Positions 10,670 to 21,504 of a stretch of 64,000 nucleotides of DNA are shown here, piece by piece. Under the pieces are notes generated by a model. The model made no database searches, had not been told where the DNA came from, and was given only the letters and a program-made list of their open reading frames with translations. The stretch's first letter is position 1, and each line of letters starts with the position of its first letter. The DNA is taken from the NCBI GenBank assembly GCA_029532625.1, contig JARFXM010000004.1:1488001-1552000 (forward strand), given 5' to 3'. The translations under genes and the position numbers were made by a program. The DNA is from Lomentospora prolificans (lineage: Eukaryota; Ascomycota; Sordariomycetes; Microascales; Microascaceae).

Positions 10670-13600
10670 GATGGGCGATCGAGTGAGGATTATCGACTCG
10701 AAAGAGGGAATGCCACAGAGAGGCAAATGGTAAAGGCCCCACCCTCAGAAAGGAGTATTGCGGGCTGGAGAAAAGTGGCACCAGAAGAGAGCGTAACAAG
10801 TTGGAAACAAGCGTCCAGTTTATATTAAAGAAAAAAAAAGGTGACGGTGCGACCAACACTGCCAAGGGAACGGAACAAGGGAAGCTGGCAAAGCAAGCAC
10901 GCAGAGGCAGTGCAGCCCCACATCAGCCTTGTAGGACCTCAACCTGCCTGGCTGAAACACAGCTCGACCAAGTGGTGAACGAAGGCTTGAAAGGATTGTC
11001 TTCACATCGGCAAATGAAGATGGGAAGATCTCTTCACTGCTAAAAATGCTGTGTTTGGAGGGGTTCAAGTCTAACTTGACCATTCACCGTGTCCGAAGCG
11101 GAACACTGGTATTATTCGCACTTGTGACGTGCGCAAAAGCGTATTGAAACCTGGAAGTAAGTTTCGTACATCAGTGGGCTTGATCCATTGGCAATAGTGG
11201 GGCAGTGGAGGAAACGTCTACAGATCGCCAGCCAGGCACTACCAGGCATTGATCCAGCTTGAGTTGCATCGATGGAGGGAGCTAGTGGCTTGGAAAGCTG
11301 GCCGCATGTGCCAGCGAAAGCCAGCAGTGCGCCATGCCCAAGCTCCATTTCACTTTGTAACAGCCTGGCAGGGAGGGGGACTCTCAATGAATACCGCCAC
11401 TCGGCCCTGCAAGCAACAAGAGCCGCTGGCTGGCCAGCAAGGGCCAGTCGCCTGGTGCTGCGCCAGGCTCCAAATGTGTCACCAAATCCGCTGGCCCCGC
11501 TGGCCATGCTCGGCAACGATGGCGTGGCGGGTATTATCCATTGAGTGCCCTTTTCTTACCACATGTATTAATTACTCGCAGGATTCTCTCGTTCCACGAG
11601 TCGGTGGTTGGGATCGACAACGGCAATACCATTGTTAGTTGTTCGTTAAGCATCAATCCGTGCTTTCCCGCACTTTGTATCCATAGCTGGCCATTTTACC
11701 CCTTTTCGTTCCCCAAAGATTTATGCATCGGTTGTGGGAGCTTATATTGTGATCCATGATCTAACCTGGCCGGCCATGGAGGGACAGTACAGGCGCAGGT
11801 TAGCCATTCTTGGAGCCACCAACAGAGAGTGAGCTCAGAGACCTGCCATTTTTCGTCACGATGCGTCGACTAGAGACGGTCGCTCCCCGTTGCAGACAAT
11901 ATCCAGCCGGTTCAAAGAACGCCGTGTTTGGCCAGCGCAATTTGTGCAGAAATATGCAAAATTGGTCACCAGGAGAACATCCTGCGGTACTGTATGGGTG
12001 GCTACCTTTCTAATAGGTCTCGCGTCATCAGTAAGCTTAGATATGGTCTCTACTCTATTTTTTGGGGCTTGTTCACGTATTATGTATTCTCAAAATCGGA
12101 TCTCATACGAGCAAGAAGCCAGGGAAAACAAGCATTGTGGCCTCAGAATAATTACCGCCGCCTCTTTTGTCGCATCAAAAGACTCCTTGAGGTTCATAAA
12201 TTCTGATGGAGACGCCGGACATGGACGAAACGTTGAAACAGTCCGGTCCGAGGTATTCAAAACTCTGGGTACACAACCATGATTCACCAAACGACTTTTA
12301 CCTAGAGTCCAAGCAAATTATCCCCTCTACCGAGGACACAACAAGGCCGCAAGACCTCTCTGTAAGCTAAGTGATTTTGGCACAGGCATAGCCTGTTGCT
12401 CGGCTATTTCCTATTGATAAATTTGGGCAACGTCAAGGGATAACTCTAGCGAGCTAGTATGATAACTATTTGACCGAGTGCATCTGACCAAGGAAACTTG
12501 GCGCGCCAGAAACCATCCTTGTTACATAACAGCACTAGAAAGTTGGCTTAGGGTTGATTGCAGGTACCCAAGCAGCCGCTTGCCGCCGTGAATGATGCTC
12601 CGGGTGTTGTATGTGCTGAGCGTTTGATGCTAAATATGGGAACTAGCAGAAGCCCAGACTCTTCGATGGTCAGTAAACGCCATATTCCCAGTACGCTCCA
12701 GGGGCACATCCTGTACAGATGTCTGCAATATTAGACCTGATGCCCAAAGACTTGGTGTTAAGTTCGCTCTAGTTAAGCGCCAAGATACTTCAACTCAGAA
12801 GGTAATAGATATGCGCCGCCAGTGCTCTCTATCTCGTTCGTATCAATGTACTATCTTGCCAATTTCAGCCCGTCATGCAGCGCGGCGAACCATTAGCCCC
12901 TAGCCCTTTTCCAAGTTGTACATCAGATCAATGGATTTTTGTAAAAGCTTTGAGCCCGGTAGCCCTCAGAAGCAGAGGTTTCACAACGCATGATTCTTGA
13001 TGTGAACACACGTTCCGGAATTCTGTTTGCTGAGTAAATGTCGCAGGCGACCGATTCCCCTTCTTAGGTCCTCTGTCTTGAAGCAAAAATGGACTTACAA
13101 AGCGCTGTATCTTTGGCAATATATGCGCTGGTTTATGGGCCTCTTTGTACCTTCGTAGGCTTTTCAGTATCATTTTATATCATTAATCTGTTCATCACCG
13201 TCACATCGATACGGCCCCAAAATTAGCACCGACAGGCTTCAATAATATAGCACCTTTGGCACATCCACAAGTGGCCAAGCTGTAAGGCTGTGGTATGATC
13301 GAAGGCTCTGCGACGTGTAGCTATACATGTGCCATGGGTCGTGCGGGCTCCTCTTGGCCGGAATTGTGTGTGATCTTTACCGAATTTGAGGTTACCCCAG
13401 GTTATATTTTTAAGCTGGTCCCCGCCTTGCTCTAACATACCCGCTAGTAGCCAGCAGTACATTCTCGGCTAGTGACTGGTGTTAGTGCTGTAGCCTAATA
13501 AATCAATCAATCAAACACATCCATTGTAGTATACTTCGTAACATGGACCCTGCTTGGTGCTTGGGAGGATCAACAGCAAGCCAGCTTACTAGTAAGTGCT

Positions 13601-14314
13601 CCATTTCGGGTGAGGGAGGATGAACCAGGCTGAGATTCTGAGACCCGGGGATCCTGGGAAGCGACAATCTCCGCCCCGCGCCTTCCCTTCTCGCCGCATG
13701 GACTGCAACCTCGCACCAGTGATCCTCAAACATCAACACTTGCCACGTCCAACCTCACCCGCCAGTCCTCCCCGCCTCGGAGTTTATCCCTAGCCAGACC
13801 CCTCTCGAACTGCTGGCCTCTTCCTCAGCGAATAGCCCTTACTACCTCCATCTCAACTACCCCTCATCCTCCTCATCCTCGGGCACTACTTTCCTTTCAG
13901 CTGATAGCTGGTGCTTGCCGCCAACCCGCCGCAGGGTGCTATTTTCTTACCATACTACCTTCCCACTCCTGCAGTGTTACGCTCATTCGTATTTGCATAT
14001 TTTTCTTCCCTCGCAACAACCGAGACACAAACCTTCCTCTCCTGCCTGAACTTATTCCCGATGTGCTCTTCACGACGATTGCACCCGCCTCTCCAATAAC
14101 CTATCGCGTCGCATCGCATCGCGCATCGCACGGTGTCAGCCTAGTCTTTCTCCAACACTGACAACTACCCCCGCGAGCCTTCGCTGAATACTCTTGAGGA
14201 TAACCCTCCATCACGGCTTGGTCTGCAGCTTGTCATCGATCGAGAGACAAGCAATCCCAGACTCTTGCCCTAGGACGCGCCAGCATCCCACAACCTGCCA
14301 CTCTTGATGGTACT
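10670..14314. other. 3.6-kb gene-free region with CCAGC/GCTGG cluster
   Basis: Divergent intergenic space between the transglutaminase-like gene and the F-box gene. ORFs are short and overlap on both strands. A cluster of CCAGC/GCTGG pentamers with one exact GCTGGCCAGC palindrome lies at 11.2-11.7 kb. The stretch 12.0-13.5 kb is moderately AT-rich and I see nothing recognisable in it. From 13.75 to 14.3 kb it becomes pyrimidine-rich, the probable promoter and leader of the F-box gene. Confidence 0.5.
11429..11438. repeat. intergenic palindrome GCTGGCCAGC, copy 1
   Basis: Exact 10-bp palindrome, preceded directly by another GCTG to give GCTGGCTGGCCAGC. It lies inside a cluster with about a dozen CCAGC/GCTGG pentamers between 11,220 and 11,690. 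The function is unknown. Confidence 0.7.
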
Positions 14315-17300
14315 ATGGCCGGCCCAGTCCCAGATTCCAAGTCGACCGCATCTTCGTCGAGTTTGATGCGCAACACACTCGCGAAACGTTCAAGGTCTAC
14401 CAAACAAGCATCAAGGCCCGGGCACCGCCTTCACATACTAGATCTGCCTTTGGAGACCCAACATGGCATCTTCCGCCACGTATGTACCGCTTGCCCTCAT
14501 CTGGCCTTGCCGTCCCCTCCCGCACCTGCATCTACATATACCCTTGACAATCTAGGCTCACAACTGTTGCATCATACTGACCGTTGTTATCTGGCTATGT
14601 CTTGTCTAGTGCTCAAAGGCCGACTTGGTGACACTTTCTGTTGTTTCAAAACGATTCCACGAGCTCGCTGCTGCCGAGCTCTATCGGTCATTCGAAGCTA
14701 AACTGGGCGACAACACTTTCTTATATCGTGGCTGTCAATACACTCTTCCCGGTATTCTCGATACCCTGACAACGAGCAACTATAAATATGCCAGATTCTT
14801 GAGGCACTTTACGATCGACACGCAATTCCATGGTGATAAAGCAAGATCCGCGTGCCATCAATTCTCCTCTACCAGCAGCGGTAGACTCTTAAATACTCTC
14901 TTATACTTGGCACTACGTAACGCCCAGGGTCTAGAATCGTTCAAGTACGTGTATCAACTCGTCCGATCCCCTCGCATACGTTGCGCGTTCTGCCCTGCGA
15001 CTTACGGCGTCTAACGGACGTGGTATCTTGGCGAACCTACTAACAATGGGCAGGTGGAATATCCGTGTCGAGCTAAGCCGACCCGTCTTCAGCGCGCTGC
15101 ACCAGCTCCCGACCTTGCAAGAGCTTCACCTTCGACTTCATGGAGGCGTGTCTCTCTACGAACCACCTCGGCCCCTGCCGCTCCCCAACGGTCATGCATA
15201 CCAACTTGCACCTCTTCCTCCCCCTCCTCCCCCACACCCTCACCCTCACCCCCAGAACCAGCCGCCGGTAGGCTGGGCTATGGGGAATATGCCGAATCCG
15301 CCGCCCCCGAACCAGAACATGTTCCAGTTTGGGATGCCCACCTACCTTCCCCCCCCAACCCATTTCAACCCCCCAGTGATGCCTCCGACGCCAATGACTT
15401 ATATCAAGCCGAAGAGTCCGCGAAGCACCTGGAACGACCCCCCTACTCTGTCTGCCTTCAAAAACTTGAAACGCCTCACTATCCTGGATATCGATAACCT
15501 CGACCTGATCCCCGAGATCCGTTCGGCAATCGAGTCTTCTGAGACTACGCTGACGCACCTTGGCCTCTCCTTCTCATCCGTCTTTGCGAAAAAGGCGAGG
15601 GAGACTAATCCTGAGCCCGACAGCGATGCCACCGACCTAGACGACGAATTCCAAAATGGCTCTACCTTTGGTGCTAACGGACCCATTCGGCCTGCGCGCG
15701 CGCAGAAGGAGTGGGAAATTCAAGAGACAGTCCTGGCTCGCCTCTTTGGGCTCCGCAAGAGTACTGGGCCACGCGGCTCGTCAACAAAGCAGCCCAACCA
15801 CTCTCTAGGTGACGATCTGGCCGGCGATAACACCGATCCCGATGCGGCTAGTGGGAAAGACGATGCAATGGATGCCAACAGCCAGCTGGAGAAGTTGATC
15901 GATGCCCTAAAGCTTGCTTCGGGCAAGGTTCTTAACAGTGCAAACGAAGCGAAGCACCTAGCCGGACATCACGATGATATCCTCGATATCATTGGCAAGG
16001 CCGTGGGGAAGTACGTTGAAGCTGATGCTTTGAAGAAATCCCAGGGAGACTTAAAAACGCCAGAGCGTGCCTCTCCTTCTCAAGACAGAGCAGGTCCTAG
16101 CTCCTCAACCGACACCAAGTCAGACACGAAGCAGGAGGAGACTAACCCAAGTTCGCCGAAGCCTGCTAATATTCCGGGTCTAGAAGACATCGACATCGCA
16201 GACTCGGGTGACGTAGAGTCCCTCGGGGATGCGGATGACGAGAAAGACGAGGAGTCTGAGAACTTGGGCGAGGCTGATCCAGCAGACACCGAAGGCTCGT
16301 CACCGCCAACGTTATTTGCCAAGGAGTCGGCTTCGACACGTGTGCGGAGAAAGGCAGACCCGGGCGCAGCCATACTTCCTTTGGCCGTAGAACAAAGCGA
16401 GACGGAGAAAAGGAGTCTTATCAGTTCATATGTCAAGTCTACGAGAGGGCTCGGTCTTCAGTCGCTATCTATTCACCTTATCCCAGTCAAGCCCTCCGTC
16501 ATCAGCCAGGCACTAGACGTCCATGTACTGCGCAGTCTCACCCTGTTGAACGTCGGGAATCAGGCTCCTATTTGGGCTCTCCTATCCAAGGAGAACAAGG
16601 CCCAGCCGCTTGTGTTGAGAGAGGTATTCACCGACCACGTAACCGCCCCGTTCGTCAGTTGCATGGAAGAGCTCGAGGAACTTCATTCCCTTTTCATGAT
16701 TGAGAGATCGTACAAATACCGGCCGGCGACATTTGTTCACAAGACAAACGTTTCGATTCGCACAATTCGAAAAATGCTCGAGAAGCATTTGCCGACCCTT
16801 AGACGCCTCTTGATAAGAAACGACAACAGGTCGCTCTGGGACTTTGACCATAGTCTAGTACTCGTCGTATGTGGACTTGGCGGGAATCTGGAGGAACTTT
16901 CGGCCGGGTTTAAAATTTTCAACGTGGTATGTTCCAAATATGGCTGCTAGATTCCGTCCGTCATCAGCATAGTTTCAAGCTAACACAGATTTCTCTTCTA
17001 GCACGTCCTCTTGCAGCACATTGCGCGCTTGAAGAATCTGCGTGCTTTACACATCAGCCCATTCCGGAGCGATGATACTTGCGCATGGGCAGTCCAGGAA
17101 ACTACTCGTTTTTTCACTGATGCGCTCGTCCATCACCCGTCTCATAAGCTCGAGTTCATCGCGATTGATGATCGTCTGACCGCCATTGTGAGAGTCCCAC
17201 CAAGGAATCTAGACAGCAGTAATGGACCACGAGCTGGAAAGGGGGATGTTAAGGGCAAAGGCAAAGCCGTCGCCAGCAGCTCGTCTTCAGATGTGGATTG

Positions 17301-17475
17301 GAGCAGCGACTCCAGCATTGCCTCGAACGGCTCCTACGCCAGCTCTATTGGAAATACTCTTGGTGATCTGCTACGCCACGAGGTTCCGCTTAAGCTCAAG
17401 ACCCGAAACATTATGATGGAGTCAGTTAAGGATGTGAAGATTTTCGAGAAGGAGGTGAGGGCAGGGGAGCTTTGA
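14315..17475 (+). CDS. F-box protein with leucine-rich segments
   Basis: Four exons: 14315-14479, 14610-14944, 15054-16926, 17002-17475, giving about 948 residues with consistent phases (0, 2, 0). Donors are GTATGT, GTACGT and GTATGT; branch sites TACTAAC and CTAAC are visible in the later two introns. The F-box spans residues about 40-85 (LDLPLETQHGIFRH joined to CSKADLVTLS and KRFHELAAAELYRS) and would bind Skp1 in an SCF ubiquitin ligase. Downstream are leucine-rich stretches such as LPTLQELHLRLHGG and FKNLKRLTILDI, which suggests LRR-type substrate recognition. Two insertions interrupt them: a His/Pro block (PPPPPPHPHPHP) near residue 215 and a long acidic Ser-rich stretch about residues 360-510. 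The C terminus is again Ser-rich. The substrate is unknown. Confidence 0.83.
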
Positions 17476-18065
17476 TACCGCTATATGGGGCCTCCAATAC
17501 CAACCGTCGCCTCTTGACCGGCGTTCTCCCCTCCCCAGCAAGGGCATTGAACGTTGTCGGATCATTTTGCCCACCCTTTTGTCCATCCTTTTTGCCTTTG
17601 CCGTTTCTGGCCTCTCCAATTCCCGAGGCCGACGGGGGGCTTGTTTAGACCACTTCCTACATGTATATGTGTGATGATTGTAGCAAGGATGAGGCTACGT
17701 TTGAGGTGTTTGTTGGAGTAATGGGCTATGCGTCTTATGTTTGTACTCGGGCGCGGCTGTGTATATGTCTTAAGTTTTGTTTGAGCTAGCGTGGGTTGAT
17801 GAGTTACATAAAAACCTATCTCGACCAGACCATGTGCGGACGTATGATGCTAGAATTTCGATGCCGAGCCCTAGCGGACTCTGTGGCATATGTCGGTAAC
17901 AGTTTGTAGTGAATTGTGTAGAGAAAGAAGCCCATGCCCCTTTGCCATGTTGGCAACAGGCGCGGTGTACTAAAGTGTCAGCCAAATTTCCCACAACGAG
18001 CGTCGCGCCTCAACGAGTTGTTTGAAGGGCGGACGATGTCCTTTAGGGCGGCGCGGCCTGCACGT
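17476..18065. other. convergent intergenic region
   Basis: Tail-to-tail spacer of 590 bp between the F-box gene and the cyclin-like gene. It should hold both 3' untranslated regions. No coding potential is visible. Confidence 0.5.
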
Positions 18066-19018
18066 TCATGCAGGGGCCACCTCGGAAGCCTTTTCTCTCG
18101 TAACCATGCCCTCGCTTAAAAAGGCAAATTCTTCCCTCTGCTTCCTCATGATGGTCTCCACGCTAATCAGCGACACGGCAAGGAAGCCGAGCTGCTCCCT
18201 GTCGACGTCGAACAACTCCCACCATGGCTCGGGGGGCATCTTGGCGCCCAAGTCCCTCGCAGCGAGGAAGATGGCGGCGGTGGCGAGTTCGCCGGGTTGG
18301 TGGGTGAGATAGATCATCTGCGGGGAGAGCAGGGCGGTGTTTAGGTAGGCCAAGACGCGGGCGGTGATGGGCCCGGGGGAGGGCTGGCCGGCGAAATCGA
18401 GGGCTTGGAGGTAGGTGATGGCGAGGGGGTGGGGGAGGGAGACGGCGATGTCGAAGCCGAGGGCGGCGAGGATGCGGGATTCGGCGGCGATGAGGCGGGA
18501 GTGAAAGGACGCGTAGGCGGACTCGGAGGGAAGGTAAATTTCCGGGGAGGGCTTGGGGATTGGGCTTGTGTGGGATTGGGTGGGGGACTGGGGACGGAAG
18601 AATGGGGATGCGGGCGAGAGGAGGTAGGCGTAGACGTTGGAGATGTCGCGGGGGGAGCGGGGTCTGGGGCTATCTTTTGACACGATGAAGAGCGCGCCCG
18701 CGGAGAGGTCCTTTAAGGAAGCGGTTTTAGAATCGACGGGTGTCTCCGGTGACGACGAGTGAGAGAGTTTACGAGAAGAAGGAGGGCACGTACACTAAAC
18801 TCGAGAGATTCCGGGGGTTCGGAGACCCAGTAACGCGCAACGACGACGTTTGCTTGTGCGGTGATGCTCTGGGGGAGGTCGAGGAGCACGCCGGCGGCTT
18901 GTGTGAGGCACTGGACGGCTACGAGGACGGCGTCGAGAACGTCGGGGTGGAATTGGCTGTTGGAGGCCCTCTTGGAGAGCTGCTCGGCTGAAGCTAGGGG
19001 ATTTGATAGTAAAGGCAT
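18066..19018 (-). CDS. cyclin-L-like cyclin
   Basis: Two exons, 19018-18794 (75 codons) and 18710-18066, with an 83-nt intron (donor GTACGT, acceptor AAAG, phase 0), giving about 289 residues. The N-terminal cyclin box holds TQAAGVLLDLPQSITAQANV and VARYW. Across the splice it continues with DLSAGALFIVSK and PRSPRDISNVYAYLLS, a pattern typical of the cyclin L / Ania-6 family that partners CDK11-type kinases in transcription and splicing. A second cyclin fold follows from about residue 150 (ESRILAALGFDIAVSLPHPL), and the protein ends without the long RS domain of animal cyclin L. Expected to be nuclear. The kinase partner cannot be inferred from this window. Confidence 0.82.
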
Positions 19019-20268
19019 GGTTTCATAGGTTTATTGTCATTTCAATTGCCTTGTTTGATGGACGGTGCACATGATAAGCACCGGGGATCTATTGCGCCGG
19101 GAGAAGTGAGGCCGGATGAAGGAGGTCAAAGTAAACTCGGATTATCTCCGAGTGGTCCGTGCGTTGCCTTGCGGCTTTGCACGTCACATTAACTTATTAC
19201 ACGGCTTGATAAATTGGGAACGGGCAACAATCCAGCTTGCCTCCTCGTGGTCTCTCAGGGAATGAGGTCAGAACAACTGTTCAAACTGGAAATTAAATCT
19301 GACCTGAGGGGTTTCCAAATTTGAACCCTTTATCCGAGGAAAAAAGCCAATTGCTCTTGTTTATTTGCTATGTTCAAAATGCCACCTTCCTTCCCGGCCG
19401 GCTCCTTCCCGCTTTGGATCGGAGTCGGAGTCGACCCACCCCGTATCGGCGCGGAAGTCGCGACCGTCCTCAATGAATGTAGTGATCCTATTCAGGGATT
19501 GTGAGACTCAATGGGCGAAGGGAGCGCCTCCCCATTCTGCCTCCGGTCTTGAGTATACATACGGCGTCTCTGCTCTCCTCTTTTTCTTCTTGCTCTCCTT
19601 TCCTCTTCCCGTCTGAAGGCAGAATTTCTACTGACGCCATTGACATGATAATCGGCAGCACACGAGTTTTCGCGCCTCGTTCTCTTATTTTATTTTGCGG
19701 TACCGAGTCCAAGTGACAAGAGCCACCTCTCCTATTAATGTATCGATATTGAACGACTTTCATTGCAAGCCTTGGGCTACAGAAATCAACAATCGAATCT
19801 GAGTGCCTTCTTATTCTCACCATCCCACGATTCAATCCTTACCCACCTCTCTTCTTCATTCCGTGGACTCTACCGTCATCGAAAATTCAAGAAGTGTAAG
19901 TAGTGGATTCAGTTTTGCAAGTTCCTAATGCCAATTACACACGCTAACTTCCGCTCGTAGATACATTCGAGCCTGATTTGGGGACCTTTAAACCTCAAGT
20001 TTGAATCGATACTTGATTAAAGTAAGGCCAAATATTCGTCCCCACTCTGAGTTCTGAAATTGAACCTGTTCACTAACAAGTAGCGCTAGTTCGTTGAAAT
20101 TAGAGTCAAAATGCCCTCTCCTTCTCAACTTGCGTACAAGGCTACGGTCTGGTATATCCTGGGAAAGAATTGGTTGTGGATTGTAGAGCATAGGAACTCG
20201 CCAACCGCACTCACGAAGACCTCCACCAGGCCAGCACGGAGTACCAGCCTAATAACCTGAAGGAGACT
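19019..20268. other. intergenic region upstream of cyclin-like gene and repeat-rich locus
   Basis: 1.25 kb of divergent spacer. It is AT-richer than the genes around it. No convincing exon is visible. A short open stretch at 20111 (starting MPSPSQLAYKATVW) and a frame reading ELANRTHEDLHQASTEY just before 20269 may be 5' exons of the next locus, but I could not find a splice that joins them in frame. Confidence 0.4.
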
Positions 20269-21504
20269 ATGTCTCGGAAGGTGAAGGTGAGAGTTCCGAG
20301 CGACCTTCCCGTTAGGGAACACCTCGTCCGCGACCAGACAAGAGCGCGGTCAACCGGTTATCCCTACTTGACTACATTGCCAAGGAGAAAGGGGAACATG
20401 AAGCGACGAGGGCCCGTCCAGGAGCCGGTTACCACTGAGTTCTACCAGTGGTTCAAGAAGAACAAGGGCCATTCCTCTTTGTTTATTCTGCTGACGAGGA
20501 CGACGAGGTTCTTGAAGAAGCCGTTGAAAACATTGTGGTCGAGCCCAGGAACGAGCAGCGTGCGGCACCGGAAGTCGACCTTAGTCGAGGACCCGCGTTG
20601 TTCCAGCAGCCCAACGTCGTGCAGCCCAATTGGGCGCCGGCTGACCGAGCCACGACCAACCAATCCGACCCGATGCTAGAGGACGTGGATATGGGCCCGC
20701 AGCCGCATCCATTCAGGGATGAGGTGGACGGAACCCAGCCACGGATCCCCGTCGTTCCTGCTGCGACTCGGTTCTGGCGGCCAAGGGTAGTAGTGGGTGA
20801 GGCCAGCCGGGCCCAGGGCTCGGTTTCGATGATGGAAGACGTGGATATTGGCCCGCGGCCAAGTCCACCTGTGAGTATGGCCAGCGGAGCCCAGCGGCGG
20901 AAACGGCGAGGGTCCCCCAAAGGTAGAACCCGGTGATTCACTTTCAAATGGCGGCCCAGCCGCCCGAAGCGGGCGTCCAAAGGTCACCCAACCCCGTAAT
21001 TCCGTTCCAGATGGCGGCCCAGCACCCCGGTCCGGCTGTGGGACAGGCGAGCAATGCCGCCCACCGACAAACTCCTACCATCCCCATCAACTTGGAAGTC
21101 GAGTAGGGGGGCCCCAGTTGCACAAGAGGTAGTTATGCCTCAGCAACCTAACTATCCCATCCCATTTGAGATGGTGCCCCAGCAGCCAGATACAGTCATG
21201 GAAGAGACGACGTTCCCATGGCGGAGTGTAACTTCCAGCAACAGGATCTGGTCATGGAGGAGGCCGGTCGGGTTCCAACTGCCTGGCCCAGCCCCGGCGT
21301 TCGTGGCCCCGGCGGTTCCATTCGGCGTGGCCCTTTAACATGTCCATCCAATCATGGAGGGACATGTCGAAGGCTCCGGGCCGAAATCCAATCAGCGGAT
21401 AGGCCAACTCAGCCCAGGAACCTCACCACGTCGCCAAGGCCAAGAGCGCCTTCCAACAATCCCATCCAATCATTGCGGCCGCCTAGGAACCCCAAAAGGC
21501 CAAT
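20191..21504 (+). pseudogene. decayed or mis-modelled repeat-protein locus, 5' part
   Basis: Protein-like text is present but keeps changing frame. One frame holds ELANRTHEDLHQ and MSRKVKV. A second holds SAVNRLSLLDYIAKEKGEH, is cut by TGA at 20436-20438, then continues in the same frame with an acidic stretch ADEDDEVLEEAVENIV and two related units, MLEDVDMGPQPHP and MMEDVDIGPRPSPP. From 20927 a third frame has two 21-residue units (NPVIHFQMAAQPPE... and NPVIPFQMAAQHPG...). A related unit, NYPIPFEMVPQQPDTVMEE, then appears in another frame at 21150, and QQQDLVMEEAGRVP follows in yet another. Related peptide repeats spread over different frames suggest a once continuous repeat protein broken by small indels and a stop. 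Several unrecognised introns are the alternative. Confidence 0.4.
20927..21052 (+). repeat. imperfect 63-bp tandem duplication
   Basis: Two adjacent units of 63 bp begin at 20927 and 20990 and share AACCC-GT-ATTC and ATGGCGGCCCAGC. The 63-bp period equals 21 codons. It encodes NPVIHFQMAAQ and NPVIPFQMAAQ in the frame starting at 20927. Confidence 0.65.
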
